This document shows, piece after piece, positions 1 to 9,900 of a stretch of DNA of 64,000 nt. This DNA is from Erythrobacter sp. YT30 (lineage in GTDB: Bacteria > Pseudomonadota > Alphaproteobacteria > Sphingomonadales > Sphingomonadaceae). The stretch spans positions 581,501 to 645,500 of the forward strand of contig NZ_LMAF01000002.1 of assembly GCF_001542875.1 (NCBI RefSeq). The letters are read 5' to 3'. A program made the translations under genes and the position numbers. The notes beneath the pieces were generated by a model. That model was not told the DNA's origin and did not search any database. It saw only the letters and a program-made list of their open reading frames with translations. Numbering within the stretch: position 1 is the first letter of the stretch; each line of letters begins with the position of its first letter.

Positions 1-908
1 CGCTGTCAAAACTATTCGAAACCGAGCTTGCCGCCTACCTCAATGATAAGCGTGAGCGTTTCAATATTCTTGGCGATGAGGTGCTTATCGGGCCAGAGGC
101 TTACACCGTACTCGCTCTGGTTATCCATGAGTTGGTCACCAATTCTGCCAAGTACGGTAGTCTTTGTGATCGTTCGGGCCAGCTCGATGTCACATTTGAA
201 CGCGACACATTCGGCGATCTCAAGATTTTGTGGCGCGAGCGCGGTGGTCCTCCTGTGAAATCTCCAACGCGGCGCGGTTTCGGATCGACCATCATCGAAC
301 GATCGATACCCTACGAACTGAAGGGCGAGGCAGAATTGCGTTTCAAACTGTCTGGTCTAGAAGCTGATTTCCTCATCCCGAAGCGTTACATTGTCCCAGT
401 TTCCGAGAAGATGGAGACTGCCAATGAGAATGATGCCGCTGATGAGGGAATGAGAGAGGACGGCGGGTCCTCGACGCCCGTTGAAGCACTTCCCCAGCAT
501 GTGCTTGTGGTCGAAGACAGCATGATTATCGCTCTCGATACAGAAGAGAATCTGAAGCGCGTGGGCGTCAAAAACATCGATGTTGCTTCAAGCGTTGAGG
601 GAGCGATCTCTGCTATCGAACGGCGTGTACCCGATTTCGCAATCGTGGATTTCAATCTCGGGATTGAGTCCAGTGAACCGGTAGCTCGTTCCTTGAAAGA
701 TCGCGGAGTGCGGTTTGTGCTGGCAACAGGTTATGCGGAGATGGCGGACCAGATCGATCAATTCGGCGCGGACGGCCTGTTGCGCAAACCTTATGGTCTT
801 ACCGAGATCGAGGAACTCATGAACGACTGGAACTCCGGTCCGACCTCTGAGACCACAGCAATTCCTGCCAGCGAAAATGAATCTACTGCGACCAAGTCAG
901 CAGGGTGA
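1..908 (+). CDS. HWE-family histidine kinase with C-terminal receiver domain (5' end outside window)
   Basis: The reading frame is open from base 3, so the true start lies before the window. The visible N-terminal part is an HWE/HisKA_2-type ATPase domain: it has the N-box HELVTNSAKY and the short glycine-rich lid GFGSTII. After an acidic linker comes a receiver domain opening with LVVEDS. Its likely phosphoacceptor Asp is in IVDFN (near base 648) and its conserved Lys in LRKPYG (near base 788). The protein would autophosphorylate and pass phosphate to its own or a separate regulator. HWE kinases in alphaproteobacteria often serve the general stress response or light sensing, but the sensor part is not visible here. 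The gene is convergent with manA and overlaps its 3' end by 26 nt. Confidence 0.85.
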   Translation, partial: LSKLFETELAAYLNDKRERFNILGDEVLIGPEAYTVLALVIHELVTNSAKYGSLCDRSGQLDVTFERDTFGDLKILWRERGGPPVKSPTRRGFGSTIIERSIPYELKGEAELRFKLSGLEADFLIPKRYIVPVSEKMETANENDAADEGMREDGGSSTPVEALPQHVLVVEDSMIIALDTEENLKRVGVKNIDVASSVEGAISAIERRVPDFAIVDFNLGIESSEPVARSLKDRGVRFVLATGYAEMADQIDQFGADGLLRKPYGLTEIEELMNDWNSGPTSETTAIPASENESTATKSAG

Positions 909-1707
909 CTTCAGCCGATCCAAAATCCACCGCATCTATGTCAGGTGCGTAGAGGCACTGGCCAGATACCGCAGTGGCACCAGATCCGACTGCTGAAACT
1001 TGACCTTGCAAGGGAAGGACCAGCGCGCCTTCGGAATACTCTGCGCGCAGACCTTCTCTAGGCGTACCCACCACACGGTCCAACCGGAAATGCCGCTCGT
1101 CGATAAGGCACTGCTCGCTTTGCGTGACCTTGGCGCGATTCTTCGCGGAGTAAGGTCCAAAATTGGCAACCGCCATGGCGCGTTCCAGATGCAGCTCGCG
1201 CGGGCGACCATAATCGTAGAGGCGAAACGTAGTGTCGCTATTCTGCTGAATTTCCACCAATGACAGGCCGGGCCCGATTGCATGCACAGTACCTGCGGGC
1301 AGAAAGAACACATCACCTTCACGCGCGTCATGCCATTCGAGCAAATCCTCTATCGAACCATCAAACGCGGCTGCTGCGACATCTTCGGCTGCGTAGTCTT
1401 GCTTGAAACCAATGGCGAGTTTTGCATTTGGCTCCGCATCGATGACTAGCCAGCATTCCTCTTTTCCATCCTCACCAACGACGGCGTTCTCATTGCTTGG
1501 GTGGACCTGAACTGACAGCTTTTCGCTGGTGAATAGGTATTTGACCAAAAGCTCGTCACACGCGGGCACCGGATCGAACCAGATCTCTCCAATTCGTTTT
1601 CCCTTAGGCGCGACAAAAGGATGGGGGAGTAAGTCACGGCCCCAGACCTTCTCAACCTCAATAGTGTCGAGCCTTTGGGCTTCAGACGGTGTTGGCCTTG
1701 CATTCAT
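883..1707 (-). CDS. manA: Mannose-6-phosphate isomerase, class I
   Basis: 274 aa. The enzyme interconverts fructose-6-phosphate and mannose-6-phosphate, the entry step to GDP-mannose and sugars of exopolysaccharide or LPS. The cupin metal site is recognisable: VQVHPSNE around residue 85, then FFLPAGTVHAIG and SLVEIQQNSD. This is the short bacterial form without the long C-terminal extension of eukaryotic enzymes. The ATG start overlaps the manC stop by 4 nt (ATGA), so the two genes are probably translationally coupled. The 3' end overlaps the kinase gene coming from the other side. Cytoplasmic. Confidence 0.9.
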   Translation of the reverse strand: MNARPTPSEAQRLDTIEVEKVWGRDLLPHPFVAPKGKRIGEIWFDPVPACDELLVKYLFTSEKLSVQVHPSNENAVVGEDGKEECWLVIDAEPNAKLAIGFKQDYAAEDVAAAAFDGSIEDLLEWHDAREGDVFFLPAGTVHAIGPGLSLVEIQQNSDTTFRLYDYGRPRELHLERAMAVANFGPYSAKNRAKVTQSEQCLIDERHFRLDRVVGTPREGLRAEYSEGALVLPLQGQVSAVGSGATAVSGQCLYAPDIDAVDFGSAEVTLLTWSQ

Positions 1708-2786
1708 TTTGTGAAGGACCTCAAGTTCGTAACGCCAGGCAGTTTCCCAACTCGCTGCGCATGGTCGCGGCTCGTCACCATCACTTCATCGCCCGACACA
1801 ACGATGCAAACGTCTTCAAGTCCCACTGCGGATACACGCGGACCATCGCTGAACGCGAGAACATTACGACATTGGTCAAAATCCGCCTCACCTCGGGCGG
1901 TATTTCCGTCATCATCGGTTTTGCCCTCATCACCTGCGCGCAGAGCATCCTGCAGGGCCGCCCAATTGCCTATGTCCGACCAACCCATATCGGCAGGCAC
2001 CATTGCCGCGCAGTCCGTCTTTTCCATAACGGCATAGTCAATTGAGTCGCCTGCGATCGCAGAAAAACGCTCCGGATCGGGGTGAAATTGCGCACCGTCA
2101 TTGCGACCCTTTGCAACAGCTGCTTTAACCTGTTCGGCCATCTCCGGTCGATGTCTCGCCAGCTCCTTCAAAAGCGTGCCAGCCTGGAACGTAAAAATGC
2201 CGCCATTCCAGCTGTAGTCGCCGCTTGCGACATACGTCTTTGCGGTTTCCAGATCAGGCTTCTCGACAAATTTCGCGATCTCATATCCATGCTTGAGCGC
2301 CGCACCGCGCCTTAGATATCCGTAGCCCGTCTCAGGATGCTCAGGTGTGATCCCAAAAGAAACCAAACGCCCTTCCCGCGCCAAATTCGCAGCGGCCAGA
2401 GCAGCTGCTTGAAATGCGGCGGTATCGGCAACGTGATGGTCGCTAGGGCATACCAACATCACAGCATCCTCGGGTAGCCTCGCAGCCGCAAGAGCGATCG
2501 CCGGGGCGGTGTTTCGCGCGGCAGGTTCGACAATGATCTGGTGGGCTGCACCATGCATTTGCGCGATAATTGCATCACAATGCTGCGCGCCTGCCACGAT
2601 AATTGGGTCGGCGAACCCAGCACTTGCTGCCACGCGAGCCACCGCCTGCTCAAACAGAGTGGTTTCACCGATAAGCGGCAGGAAGGGCTTGGGATGCGCT
2701 CGGCTGCTAACCGGCCACAGTCGCGTGCCGCTTCCCCCGCATAAAATGACCGGGTGGATCAAGGCACTATCTGCCTGACTGTTCAC
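1704..2786 (-). CDS. manC: Mannose-1-phosphate guanylyltransferase
   Basis: About 360 aa. It makes GDP-mannose from GTP and mannose-1-phosphate. The nucleotidyltransferase signature GGSGTRLWPVS lies close to the N-terminus, followed by HPKPFLPL and, further on, VEPAARNTAPAIA and FVEKPD. It lacks the C-terminal isomerase domain of bifunctional ManC/AlgA proteins, which fits with a separate manA directly downstream. I chose the GTG at 2786 because a GGAG lies 6 nt before it. A TTG at 2801 is also in frame but overlaps that ribosome binding site. No phosphomannomutase gene is visible in the window. Confidence 0.88.
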   Translation of the reverse strand: MNSQADSALIHPVILCGGSGTRLWPVSSRAHPKPFLPLIGETTLFEQAVARVAASAGFADPIIVAGAQHCDAIIAQMHGAAHQIIVEPAARNTAPAIALAAARLPEDAVMLVCPSDHHVADTAAFQAAALAAANLAREGRLVSFGITPEHPETGYGYLRRGAALKHGYEIAKFVEKPDLETAKTYVASGDYSWNGGIFTFQAGTLLKELARHRPEMAEQVKAAVAKGRNDGAQFHPDPERFSAIAGDSIDYAVMEKTDCAAMVPADMGWSDIGNWAALQDALRAGDEGKTDDDGNTARGEADFDQCRNVLAFSDGPRVSAVGLEDVCIVVSGDEVMVTSRDHAQRVGKLPGVTNLRSFTK

Positions 2787-2853
2787 GCAAGACTCCAACA
2801 ATTCATCATTATAATCAGATGCTTGAACTGATATTCGCTGCAGTATTCTCTGA

Positions 2854-3582
2854 TCAGAACCATCTTTGACGCCAGTAATAGGGGGCTGGGACAGGAATGC
2901 CAGCCCGATTGGTTGCCGGGCGAAAACGCAGCCGCTCTACAACAAGTTGGCAGGTAATTGCATCGGCTTCTGGATCGGGGCTCGCGCGATAGATGGAGCA
3001 TTGGCTCGCACGACCATTCACGCCAACGATGACGCGCACAATCACTTCTGTGCCCCGCCTTGCGCTTCGTCCACCTTCGGGGATCGGATAGTCGCGGGCA
3101 TTGTTGATGGCGCCCGATATATGGACCGGTTTGGAGGCAATACCATTGCCTTGGCCACCACCGCTGCGCCCACTTCCCGTGCCAAGCCCGCTGCCGTCTG
3201 CGCCTGTTCCATCGCCGCTCTCACGCGCGCCGGACTGGTTGGCCGTTCCCGTGGATGAAGCTTTGGGCGCCGGTTTGGGATCGGGGGGAGGAAGCTTAGC
3301 TGGAGGCGCTGTCACAGGCTGCGGCACCGCCTCCTTACCCGGATCGCCTTGTGCACCCTCGTCCGGTTCCGGCTCTTCAGCAGGAGGAGGATCAGGCTCA
3401 GCGACTGAAACAGTGACAGTGATCGCCGACACGACCTGCTGCTGAACCGATGCCGTCATCTCCGGTGCGAAAACACGCGCGAGACCGTATAGCGCTGCAA
3501 GATGTAGAGCCACCATGGCGAGCACGAGCGGCCAGCGAATACGCCTTTTCCGGCTGCCATAGCGCGTGTTTTTCCTAGCCAC
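2854..3582 (-). CDS. TonB-like energy-transducer family protein
   Basis: 242 aa. The layout is that of TonB: a short basic cytoplasmic start, one membrane anchor (WPLVLAMVALHLAALYGLA, about residues 18-36), a proline/glutamate-rich stretch (PPPAEEPEPDE), a glycine/serine-rich linker, and a C-terminal domain of about 80 residues starting at DYPIPEGGRSARRG and ending in RQRWF. Such proteins span the periplasm and drive TonB-dependent receptors. No exbB/exbD lie nearby. The GTG start has a GGAGAGG upstream. It is divergent from the MASE1 kinase, and its neighbourhood with the large receptor gene at 6.9-10.5 kb may or may not be functional. Confidence 0.75.
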   Translation of the reverse strand: MARKNTRYGSRKRRIRWPLVLAMVALHLAALYGLARVFAPEMTASVQQQVVSAITVTVSVAEPDPPPAEEPEPDEGAQGDPGKEAVPQPVTAPPAKLPPPDPKPAPKASSTGTANQSGARESGDGTGADGSGLGTGSGRSGGGQGNGIASKPVHISGAINNARDYPIPEGGRSARRGTEVIVRVIVGVNGRASQCSIYRASPDPEADAITCQLVVERLRFRPATNRAGIPVPAPYYWRQRWF

Positions 3583-3728
3583 TCACATCCACCTCTCCAG
3601 ATCGGACCATTTTGGGGGCTGTTGCACCCGAAGAATTGACCGTCTTTCTATATCATTAGCGCCAATCTCTATCGAAGGAGCGTAAAATTCTGCAAGGTCA
3701 AGAACTTCGTGGCCGCTATCCGGGTGCG

Positions 3729-6700
3729 ATGCATGCTGGGCCCGAATTGAGCGGCAGCAATACTGGAGGTGGTGTGGAAACTGGAGCGGTTGGATTACCG
3801 GCCTCCGGACCACGCTCGATTGCTTCCCGGCTTTTTATCGGGCTCGAGCCGATTGACCTGCGCAGCGTACTAATTTCGCTCGTCTGCGCGATGGCGAGCT
3901 TCGTGCTCGCTTCCCTCTCTTTAGGCCTTTCGCGATTTGGCGACGGTTCGCTCGCAACCGTGTGGTTGCCGCCAGCCTGCGCTGCCGCCTTCCTATTGAG
4001 AATACCGCTCAAGAATGAGTTACCTTTTTTTGGCGCTTTGGCGTTCGGGATTTATTGCGCTGATCTGGCCTCGGGCTTAAGTCACTTCACCTCTGCGCTT
4101 TTTGGCCTTGCAAACATGGCCGAAGTTGCAGTCATGGTCGCGCTTGTGCGCCGTTACTGCGGACCGCAGCCCTCTATGACGAACATAAATCACCTTGGAT
4201 TCGTCGTCTTGTTTGGAGCACTTGTCGCGCCGCTCGTCTCCGGCGCGATTGCTCTAAATGCAATGGCGCTGGATTTGGGGTTGGCGGGTACTTCGCTCGT
4301 TGAACAGGTGAGCAATTGGTATCTCGCGCACGGCCTTGGGATAACTCTGCTGGTTCCCGCTCTCTTGCTGCTCGCCGATTTGTGTCGGGATAGAGGGAAT
4401 CTCGAAGCGTGGAGCTTTGCTGAGTGGCTTGCTCTACTGTCGCTGGGATTAATCGCCAGCTATCTGGTTTTTGCCCAAGCGAGCGCAGCATTGCTGTTTT
4501 TAATCCCACCGATAACTTTGTTGCATGCATTTCGGCTTGGATCGCTTGGTACCGCTCTCTTCCTTGCCGGCCTTTCAGCAATGGCCGCGCTGATAACGTC
4601 AAGCGGTATTGGCCCGCTATTCGAAGCAAGCTCTTCGCAGGCGGTTCGCAACCACCTGCTCCAAGCCTTTATCGCGGCCAATTTCCTTATAGGTTTGCCC
4701 GTTGCGGCAGCATTAGCCGGTCGCAAGCGGATTATGGATGTCGTTAAAAATGGAAGGCAACAGCTCGCAATTCTTGCGAACAACATCTCCGATGCCGTTC
4801 TTCATTATGACCTCAACGGCGTGTGCATCTATGCCTCTCCTTCAGTACAGTCGGTGATGGGCAAGGACCCTGCCAATGTGGTTGGCGCGCATTTCACCGT
4901 CGGCGTTCATGAAGACGCGCGCGAGCAAATCCTCTGGGTGTACGACCAACTGACCTCTGGTGCTTCGGAAAGGGAGCGGATCACATATCGTCGTTTCCTT
5001 GATAGCGAAGATGATACTCCAGTTTTTATCGAGGCCAGTTGCAGTGTCGTCGACAACGAAGGTGGTGCGGAGAAAGGCATTGTCGTCGCCGCTCGCGATG
5101 TCACGGAGCGAGTTGAACTCGAGCTGCTGTTGACCCGTGCAAGGCGCCATGCCGAAAACGGAGCGCGGGCCAAGTCCGAGTTTCTAGCCAATATGAGCCA
5201 CGAGATCCGCACGCCGATGAACGGCGTTTTAGGATTTGCCGAATTGCTGCTCCAATCCGAATTGGACGAAGATCAGAAACGTCAGGCGCAGATGATCGTC
5301 CAATCGGGCCGTTCCATGATGATGCTCTTGAACGACGTCCTTGATCTATCGCGGATTGAGGCGGGCCAGATTGCAATCGACAACACGCCGGTAGATCTCG
5401 ATGCGACGCTCGCCGAATGCGCCATGCTGCATCAACCCAATGCCGAGAAGAAAGGGCTCGAACTCGTATACGAGGCACCGGAAAATCTGCACGCGGGTCA
5501 AACCGCCGAAGCTGGCACTACACACGCTTCAAACAAGACACCTTGGGTGGTGACAGATGCCTTGCGGCTGCGGCAAATCATCCTCAACCTAATCGGAAAT
5601 GCGGTGAAGTTCACCGAAACAGGGCGTATCACCGTCAGCTTTAGCCAAAACGAAAATGAATTCGCCATCATGGTTGCAGATACGGGCATTGGCATCCCGA
5701 AAGACCGTCTCGCGACGATTTTCAACCCCTTCACCCAGGCCGAAGGAGATACCGCCAGACGATATGGCGGTACAGGCCTTGGCTTGACGATAAGCCGCCA
5801 GCTAGCAGAGCTACTGGGCGGAGATATTGAAGTTTCGAGCAAAGAGGGCGAAGGCTCTCAGTTCACACTTACTCTGCCAGCCATCACCGTCGCCCCGTCT
5901 GGCGAACCTGAGCCTGCGCGAGAGCCCGATATCTTCCACGAAATGCCTGAAGAAGCGCGCATCCTTCTTGCAGAAGATCACGACGTGAATCGAATGCTAG
6001 CGCGTGAAATGCTGGAGCGTTGCGGACAAAGCGTTGCTGTTGCGCACGATGGCAATGAAGCGATCTCGATGGTGATGGACAGCATTATGCGCGGATCGCC
6101 CTATGACTTGGTCCTGATGGACATGCAAATGCCAGGCTGTGATGGCTATGAAGCAACGCGCGCCATTCGAGCCGAGGGAATCACCGCTGAACAATTGCCG
6201 ATCGTCGCGCTGACCGCGAACGCGTTTCCCGAAGACGTCGCCGCTGCAAAGCAGGCGGGTATGCAGGCGCATTTGGCAAAGCCGATGGTTTTCGCCGATC
6301 TGGCGCGCGTCCTCCAGCGCTGGTTGCCAACCAAGATTGTGGAACCGGGCGGAGGTGTCGAAGTCGAAGCGTCTGGCCCCGATCACTCAGAAGTGATCGA
6401 TTTGCTTCATGCCTCGCGTCCTGAGAACAAAGCAGATCGCGCATCGTCAGGTGAGCCGCAGACACATTCTCCAGCGCTACTCAAACGCTGGCAGACGCGG
6501 CGCAAGGAAGCGGTGGAAGCCGTACGCGGTGCAATAGACGAAGGCCTCCTGCAAGGTGACATGGCCGCTGCCGAGGCACGCGAGGAACTGGCACGGCTGG
6601 TCCACAAACTTGCCGGGACTGCAGCGATGTTCGGTGAGCCCGAACTGGGCGACCATGCTTCGTCGTTTGAAAATTCGCTCAGATTGAACCTTGATCCCAA

Positions 6701-6794
6701 AATCCAACAAGCACTGGCATCCGAGCTTTTAGCGATCGCGGGCAGTGAAGAAGGGTCGACCGCCCAACAGCGCGCGGAAGGTGGCGAGCCATAA
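3729..6794 (+). CDS. MASE1-PAS hybrid sensor histidine kinase with receiver and HPt domains
   Basis: 1021 aa. The hydrophobic N-terminus (about residues 35-330, multiple membrane segments) resembles a MASE1 sensor. A PAS domain follows at about 342-460. The kinase core has the H-box SHEIRTPMNG with the phosphoacceptor His near 490, the N-box NLIGNAVKFT, DTGIGIP and GGTGLGL. A receiver domain covers about 743-868 (LLAEDH, phospho-Asp in LMDMQMP near 797). A C-terminal HPt domain contains VHKLAGTAAMFG with its His near 958. This is a full intramolecular phosphorelay of the ArcB/BarA type. The ligand is unknown. No dedicated response regulator gene lies next to it, so the partner is elsewhere. 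Confidence 0.88.
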   Translation: MHAGPELSGSNTGGGVETGAVGLPASGPRSIASRLFIGLEPIDLRSVLISLVCAMASFVLASLSLGLSRFGDGSLATVWLPPACAAAFLLRIPLKNELPFFGALAFGIYCADLASGLSHFTSALFGLANMAEVAVMVALVRRYCGPQPSMTNINHLGFVVLFGALVAPLVSGAIALNAMALDLGLAGTSLVEQVSNWYLAHGLGITLLVPALLLLADLCRDRGNLEAWSFAEWLALLSLGLIASYLVFAQASAALLFLIPPITLLHAFRLGSLGTALFLAGLSAMAALITSSGIGPLFEASSSQAVRNHLLQAFIAANFLIGLPVAAALAGRKRIMDVVKNGRQQLAILANNISDAVLHYDLNGVCIYASPSVQSVMGKDPANVVGAHFTVGVHEDAREQILWVYDQLTSGASERERITYRRFLDSEDDTPVFIEASCSVVDNEGGAEKGIVVAARDVTERVELELLLTRARRHAENGARAKSEFLANMSHEIRTPMNGVLGFAELLLQSELDEDQKRQAQMIVQSGRSMMMLLNDVLDLSRIEAGQIAIDNTPVDLDATLAECAMLHQPNAEKKGLELVYEAPENLHAGQTAEAGTTHASNKTPWVVTDALRLRQIILNLIGNAVKFTETGRITVSFSQNENEFAIMVADTGIGIPKDRLATIFNPFTQAEGDTARRYGGTGLGLTISRQLAELLGGDIEVSSKEGEGSQFTLTLPAITVAPSGEPEPAREPDIFHEMPEEARILLAEDHDVNRMLAREMLERCGQSVAVAHDGNEAISMVMDSIMRGSPYDLVLMDMQMPGCDGYEATRAIRAEGITAEQLPIVALTANAFPEDVAAAKQAGMQAHLAKPMVFADLARVLQRWLPTKIVEPGGGVEVEASGPDHSEVIDLLHASRPENKADRASSGEPQTHSPALLKRWQTRRKEAVEAVRGAIDEGLLQGDMAAAEAREELARLVHKLAGTAAMFGEPELGDHASSFENSLRLNLDPKIQQALASELLAIAGSEEGSTAQQRAEGGEP

Positions 6795-6850
6795 CTCTAG
6801 CTTGCTGAACCTCTCTAGATTTGCCGCCGGCGACCTAGATACCCAGCACA

Positions 6851-6883
6851 AAAACAAACGGCGGAGCCACAAAGGCCCCGCCG
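6851..6883 (-). terminator. Rho-independent terminator of the TonB-dependent receptor gene
   Basis: Arms CGGCGGAGCC (6859-6868) and GGCCCCGCCG (6874-6883) form a 10-bp stem with one A-C mismatch and a 5-nt loop. Read on the minus strand, the stem is followed by TTTGTTTTTG. It sits 28 bp past the receptor stop codon and also lies beyond the 3' end of the kinase gene on the other strand. Confidence 0.75.
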
Positions 6884-6911
6884 CTCGTTCCATCAGAAGC
6901 TAACCGACGAG

Positions 6912-9900
6912 TTAGAACTCGTAGCGAACGCCTACCTGAATACGCCATGCAGACGGATTGATCGCGATGGTAGTTTGGTCATCAGGATTAAAACCGCCGA
7001 TTACATAGCGCCCCTGCGGATCAACGCCGTTAACTTCAATGGTGTCATCAATGTCGTCACCAGGGACAAGGTCATCCGGATTGAGGATTTCAATCCCCGC
7101 ATCGGCGATATCGACCAAACCATTAAAACCACCACGCGAACGCAGGAGGTTGGCTCCGCTATCAAGTAGATTGAGGAAGTTTGCAAAGTCAGCAAACACT
7201 TCAATCCGATCGTCAGCAATCCCAGTCAAACTGCCGATGAATGGGATTTCCTGACTGATGCGCAAGTCCATATCGACATGCCAATCGTTACGACAAGTGT
7301 TGCGACGAATAGTTTCACCAGGATTGAAGCTACATTCATCTCCAACCGCACTATTTGCCAGGTAATCGACTGTCGCTTGGACCGCCTCGTCCTGTGCAGC
7401 TTGCAGTGCAGCAACCTGCGTCGCGCTGAAGCCTAGTCCGCTAAAGTCGGACAAGTTCGCATCATTGACGCCCGTCGGGATATAGAACAGCGCGTTATCA
7501 CTGCCCGATGCGGAATCGGCAAATACACCACCACCGTCGAAGGTGAGGCTGTAAGGGCGACCTTCACGGGCTCGGAAGAAAATACCAAGGTTGGTATCGT
7601 ATCCGTCAAAGAACTGCTCGCGGAAGTTCACCGCAGCGGTAAAGTTATGGCGGGTCTCAGTGGTCGCTGTCGACACAACGGGATCTTGACGGTCAAACGC
7701 TGCGGTCACGTCGAAGGAGGACGTCGCCGTAGACGATTGATTGTTGCGCGCATTGTTCGAGTCGGTGAAGGCATAGCCAAACTGTACCCTCGTCGAACCA
7801 CCGCTAGTTAACAGTCCGCTTTGGAAATCCTTACTCAGAATGATCGAAGCAGAATGCGAATCTGAGCTACGACCATTGGTGAGCTGAATGTTGTCATCCC
7901 TGCGAGTGTTAAAGCATTCCGCCGTAAGCCCCGTGTAGACTGGAGGCGTTCCGCCAGTGCCCTGAAGCACAGCGTTGCAGCCAGTAGCGGTTGCATCGAC
8001 AGCCTGATAGATCGGACGTCCGTCGACCGTGAAGCCGCCATTCGTACGAACATCCGGAGCTTGGCTAAGATCGACAAAGTTAATGTTGTTGTTGAAGCGC
8101 GAGTAAATGTAGTCGAGCTGCAACTGCCAATCACTGAAAAACCCACTTTCGGTACCGAAAGTGGTCTGGAATGCGAGACTTGCGCGGGTCACGGTTGGGA
8201 CATCGAAATCCGGATCGGTCGATTGGACGTCAAAGCCACCGCTGCCTGCAACATTGGCCGCTGCTTCGACGGCACACTGCGGGAAGCCTGCAAACTGACC
8301 GCCTTGCAGGACATCGAAAGTGCCATCAGGATTGGCAAATCCAGCGCATTCCGCATCGAAGGTATCGCCATCTGCGCTAGCAAATCCGTCATTTGAGAAG
8401 GCGTTAGAAAAATAGACAACCGGATCACCACCAGAGAAGATGCCGACACCGCCTGTCAAACGACTGTTCGAGAAGAAGCCATCATTGTCGAACTCATAGG
8501 TAGCCGACAGGCGTGGCAAAACAACCGGGCCAAGCTGACCGAATGAAACCCTGTTAGTGAAACCATATCGGTCGAAAAAGTTCGGGTTGGCGCGTGGTGC
8601 ACCACCATCATATAGCTGCACACGGACACCTGCGTTGATCGCGAGTTGATCGGTAGCTTGCCATTCGTCCTGTGCGTACACTGAGTAGATGCGACGGCTG
8701 AAACGAGCAGCCGCGTTATTAATATCACCGTCGATACTGGATCGAATGGTCGCGCCACCGACATCACCTCCGCCTACGAGATCATCTACGTCTTGGAAGA
8801 CACCTGATTCAGTACCAGGGGCAACGATACCAGCTGCAAAATTATCAAGGCCATCGAAGTAGATCGTGCCGGTTGCGTTGATCGCAAACAGGTTAAAGAC
8901 TTCGAGATCATTGATCTCTGCGCCAAACTTCAGGAAGTGACCACCGCCCGCATCATAGTTTAGCTGGAAACGAGCCTGATCGATCTTCTGATCGAGTTGG
9001 TTTGCTGAACGGAAGATTTGTGGGCCGGTCGACAAAGCGCCGTTTTGGTTCGTCACACCACCGTCAGACGTTGGAGTGCCGTCTGGTGCGACACCAACTA
9101 CAAGGCGCGGTGTCGGATTGTCTGACTGTGCTTCCCCGAAACCGACCGGGCCTTGAATATCACCGACTTCGGAGCGGCTTACACGAAGCTCCGTCGAAAT
9201 GCTGTCGCTCCACTGTGAATAGAGACGTACAGAGTAATAATCGGACGCAGTGCCTTCGTCTTCAAATGAATTGAGGCCAGTGATGAGAGGTCCCAGACCA
9301 CCACCGTCAGATTCAACGTTGGTCTCTTCAAGGCGCTGATAAGTTGCCTCGATACGATGATCTTCGTTGATAACTGCGTCGAGACGGCCGAAGTAACGCA
9401 CGTTTCCTTCAGGAAGCGATGTTGGGTATCCCCCAACATCTTGACCGTAGACATCATTTGCAATCTGCGCGAACCGATCGAACTGTGCCTGGCTGATTGC
9501 GTTGGATTCATTTGTAAAACCACCGCCTGCAGGGCCGAAATTGTTGCCTTGAGTCAAGTCAGCTTCTTCATAACCGAACGAGAAGAAAAGACGATCTGGG
9601 ATGATCGGACCGTTCAGGGTAACACCCCAGCGCTTTTCTTCGTTGGCCGAGAGCTCTTGCCCATCGAGATTGTTGGCAAACAGGCCGCTGTCAAAATAGG
9701 TGAAGAAGGCCGAGCCATGGAATTCATTCGACCCGGCTTTGGTGACGGTATTGACGAGACAGCCAGTGAATTCCGAATACTCAACGTCGAACGGTGCAAA
9801 CTCAACCGAGATTTGATCAATGACATCGAACGGAAGCGGGAGCGAGTTACGCGCTGCGAATGGCGTGCCGTTAAGGCCAAACGTGTCCGACTGAACGATG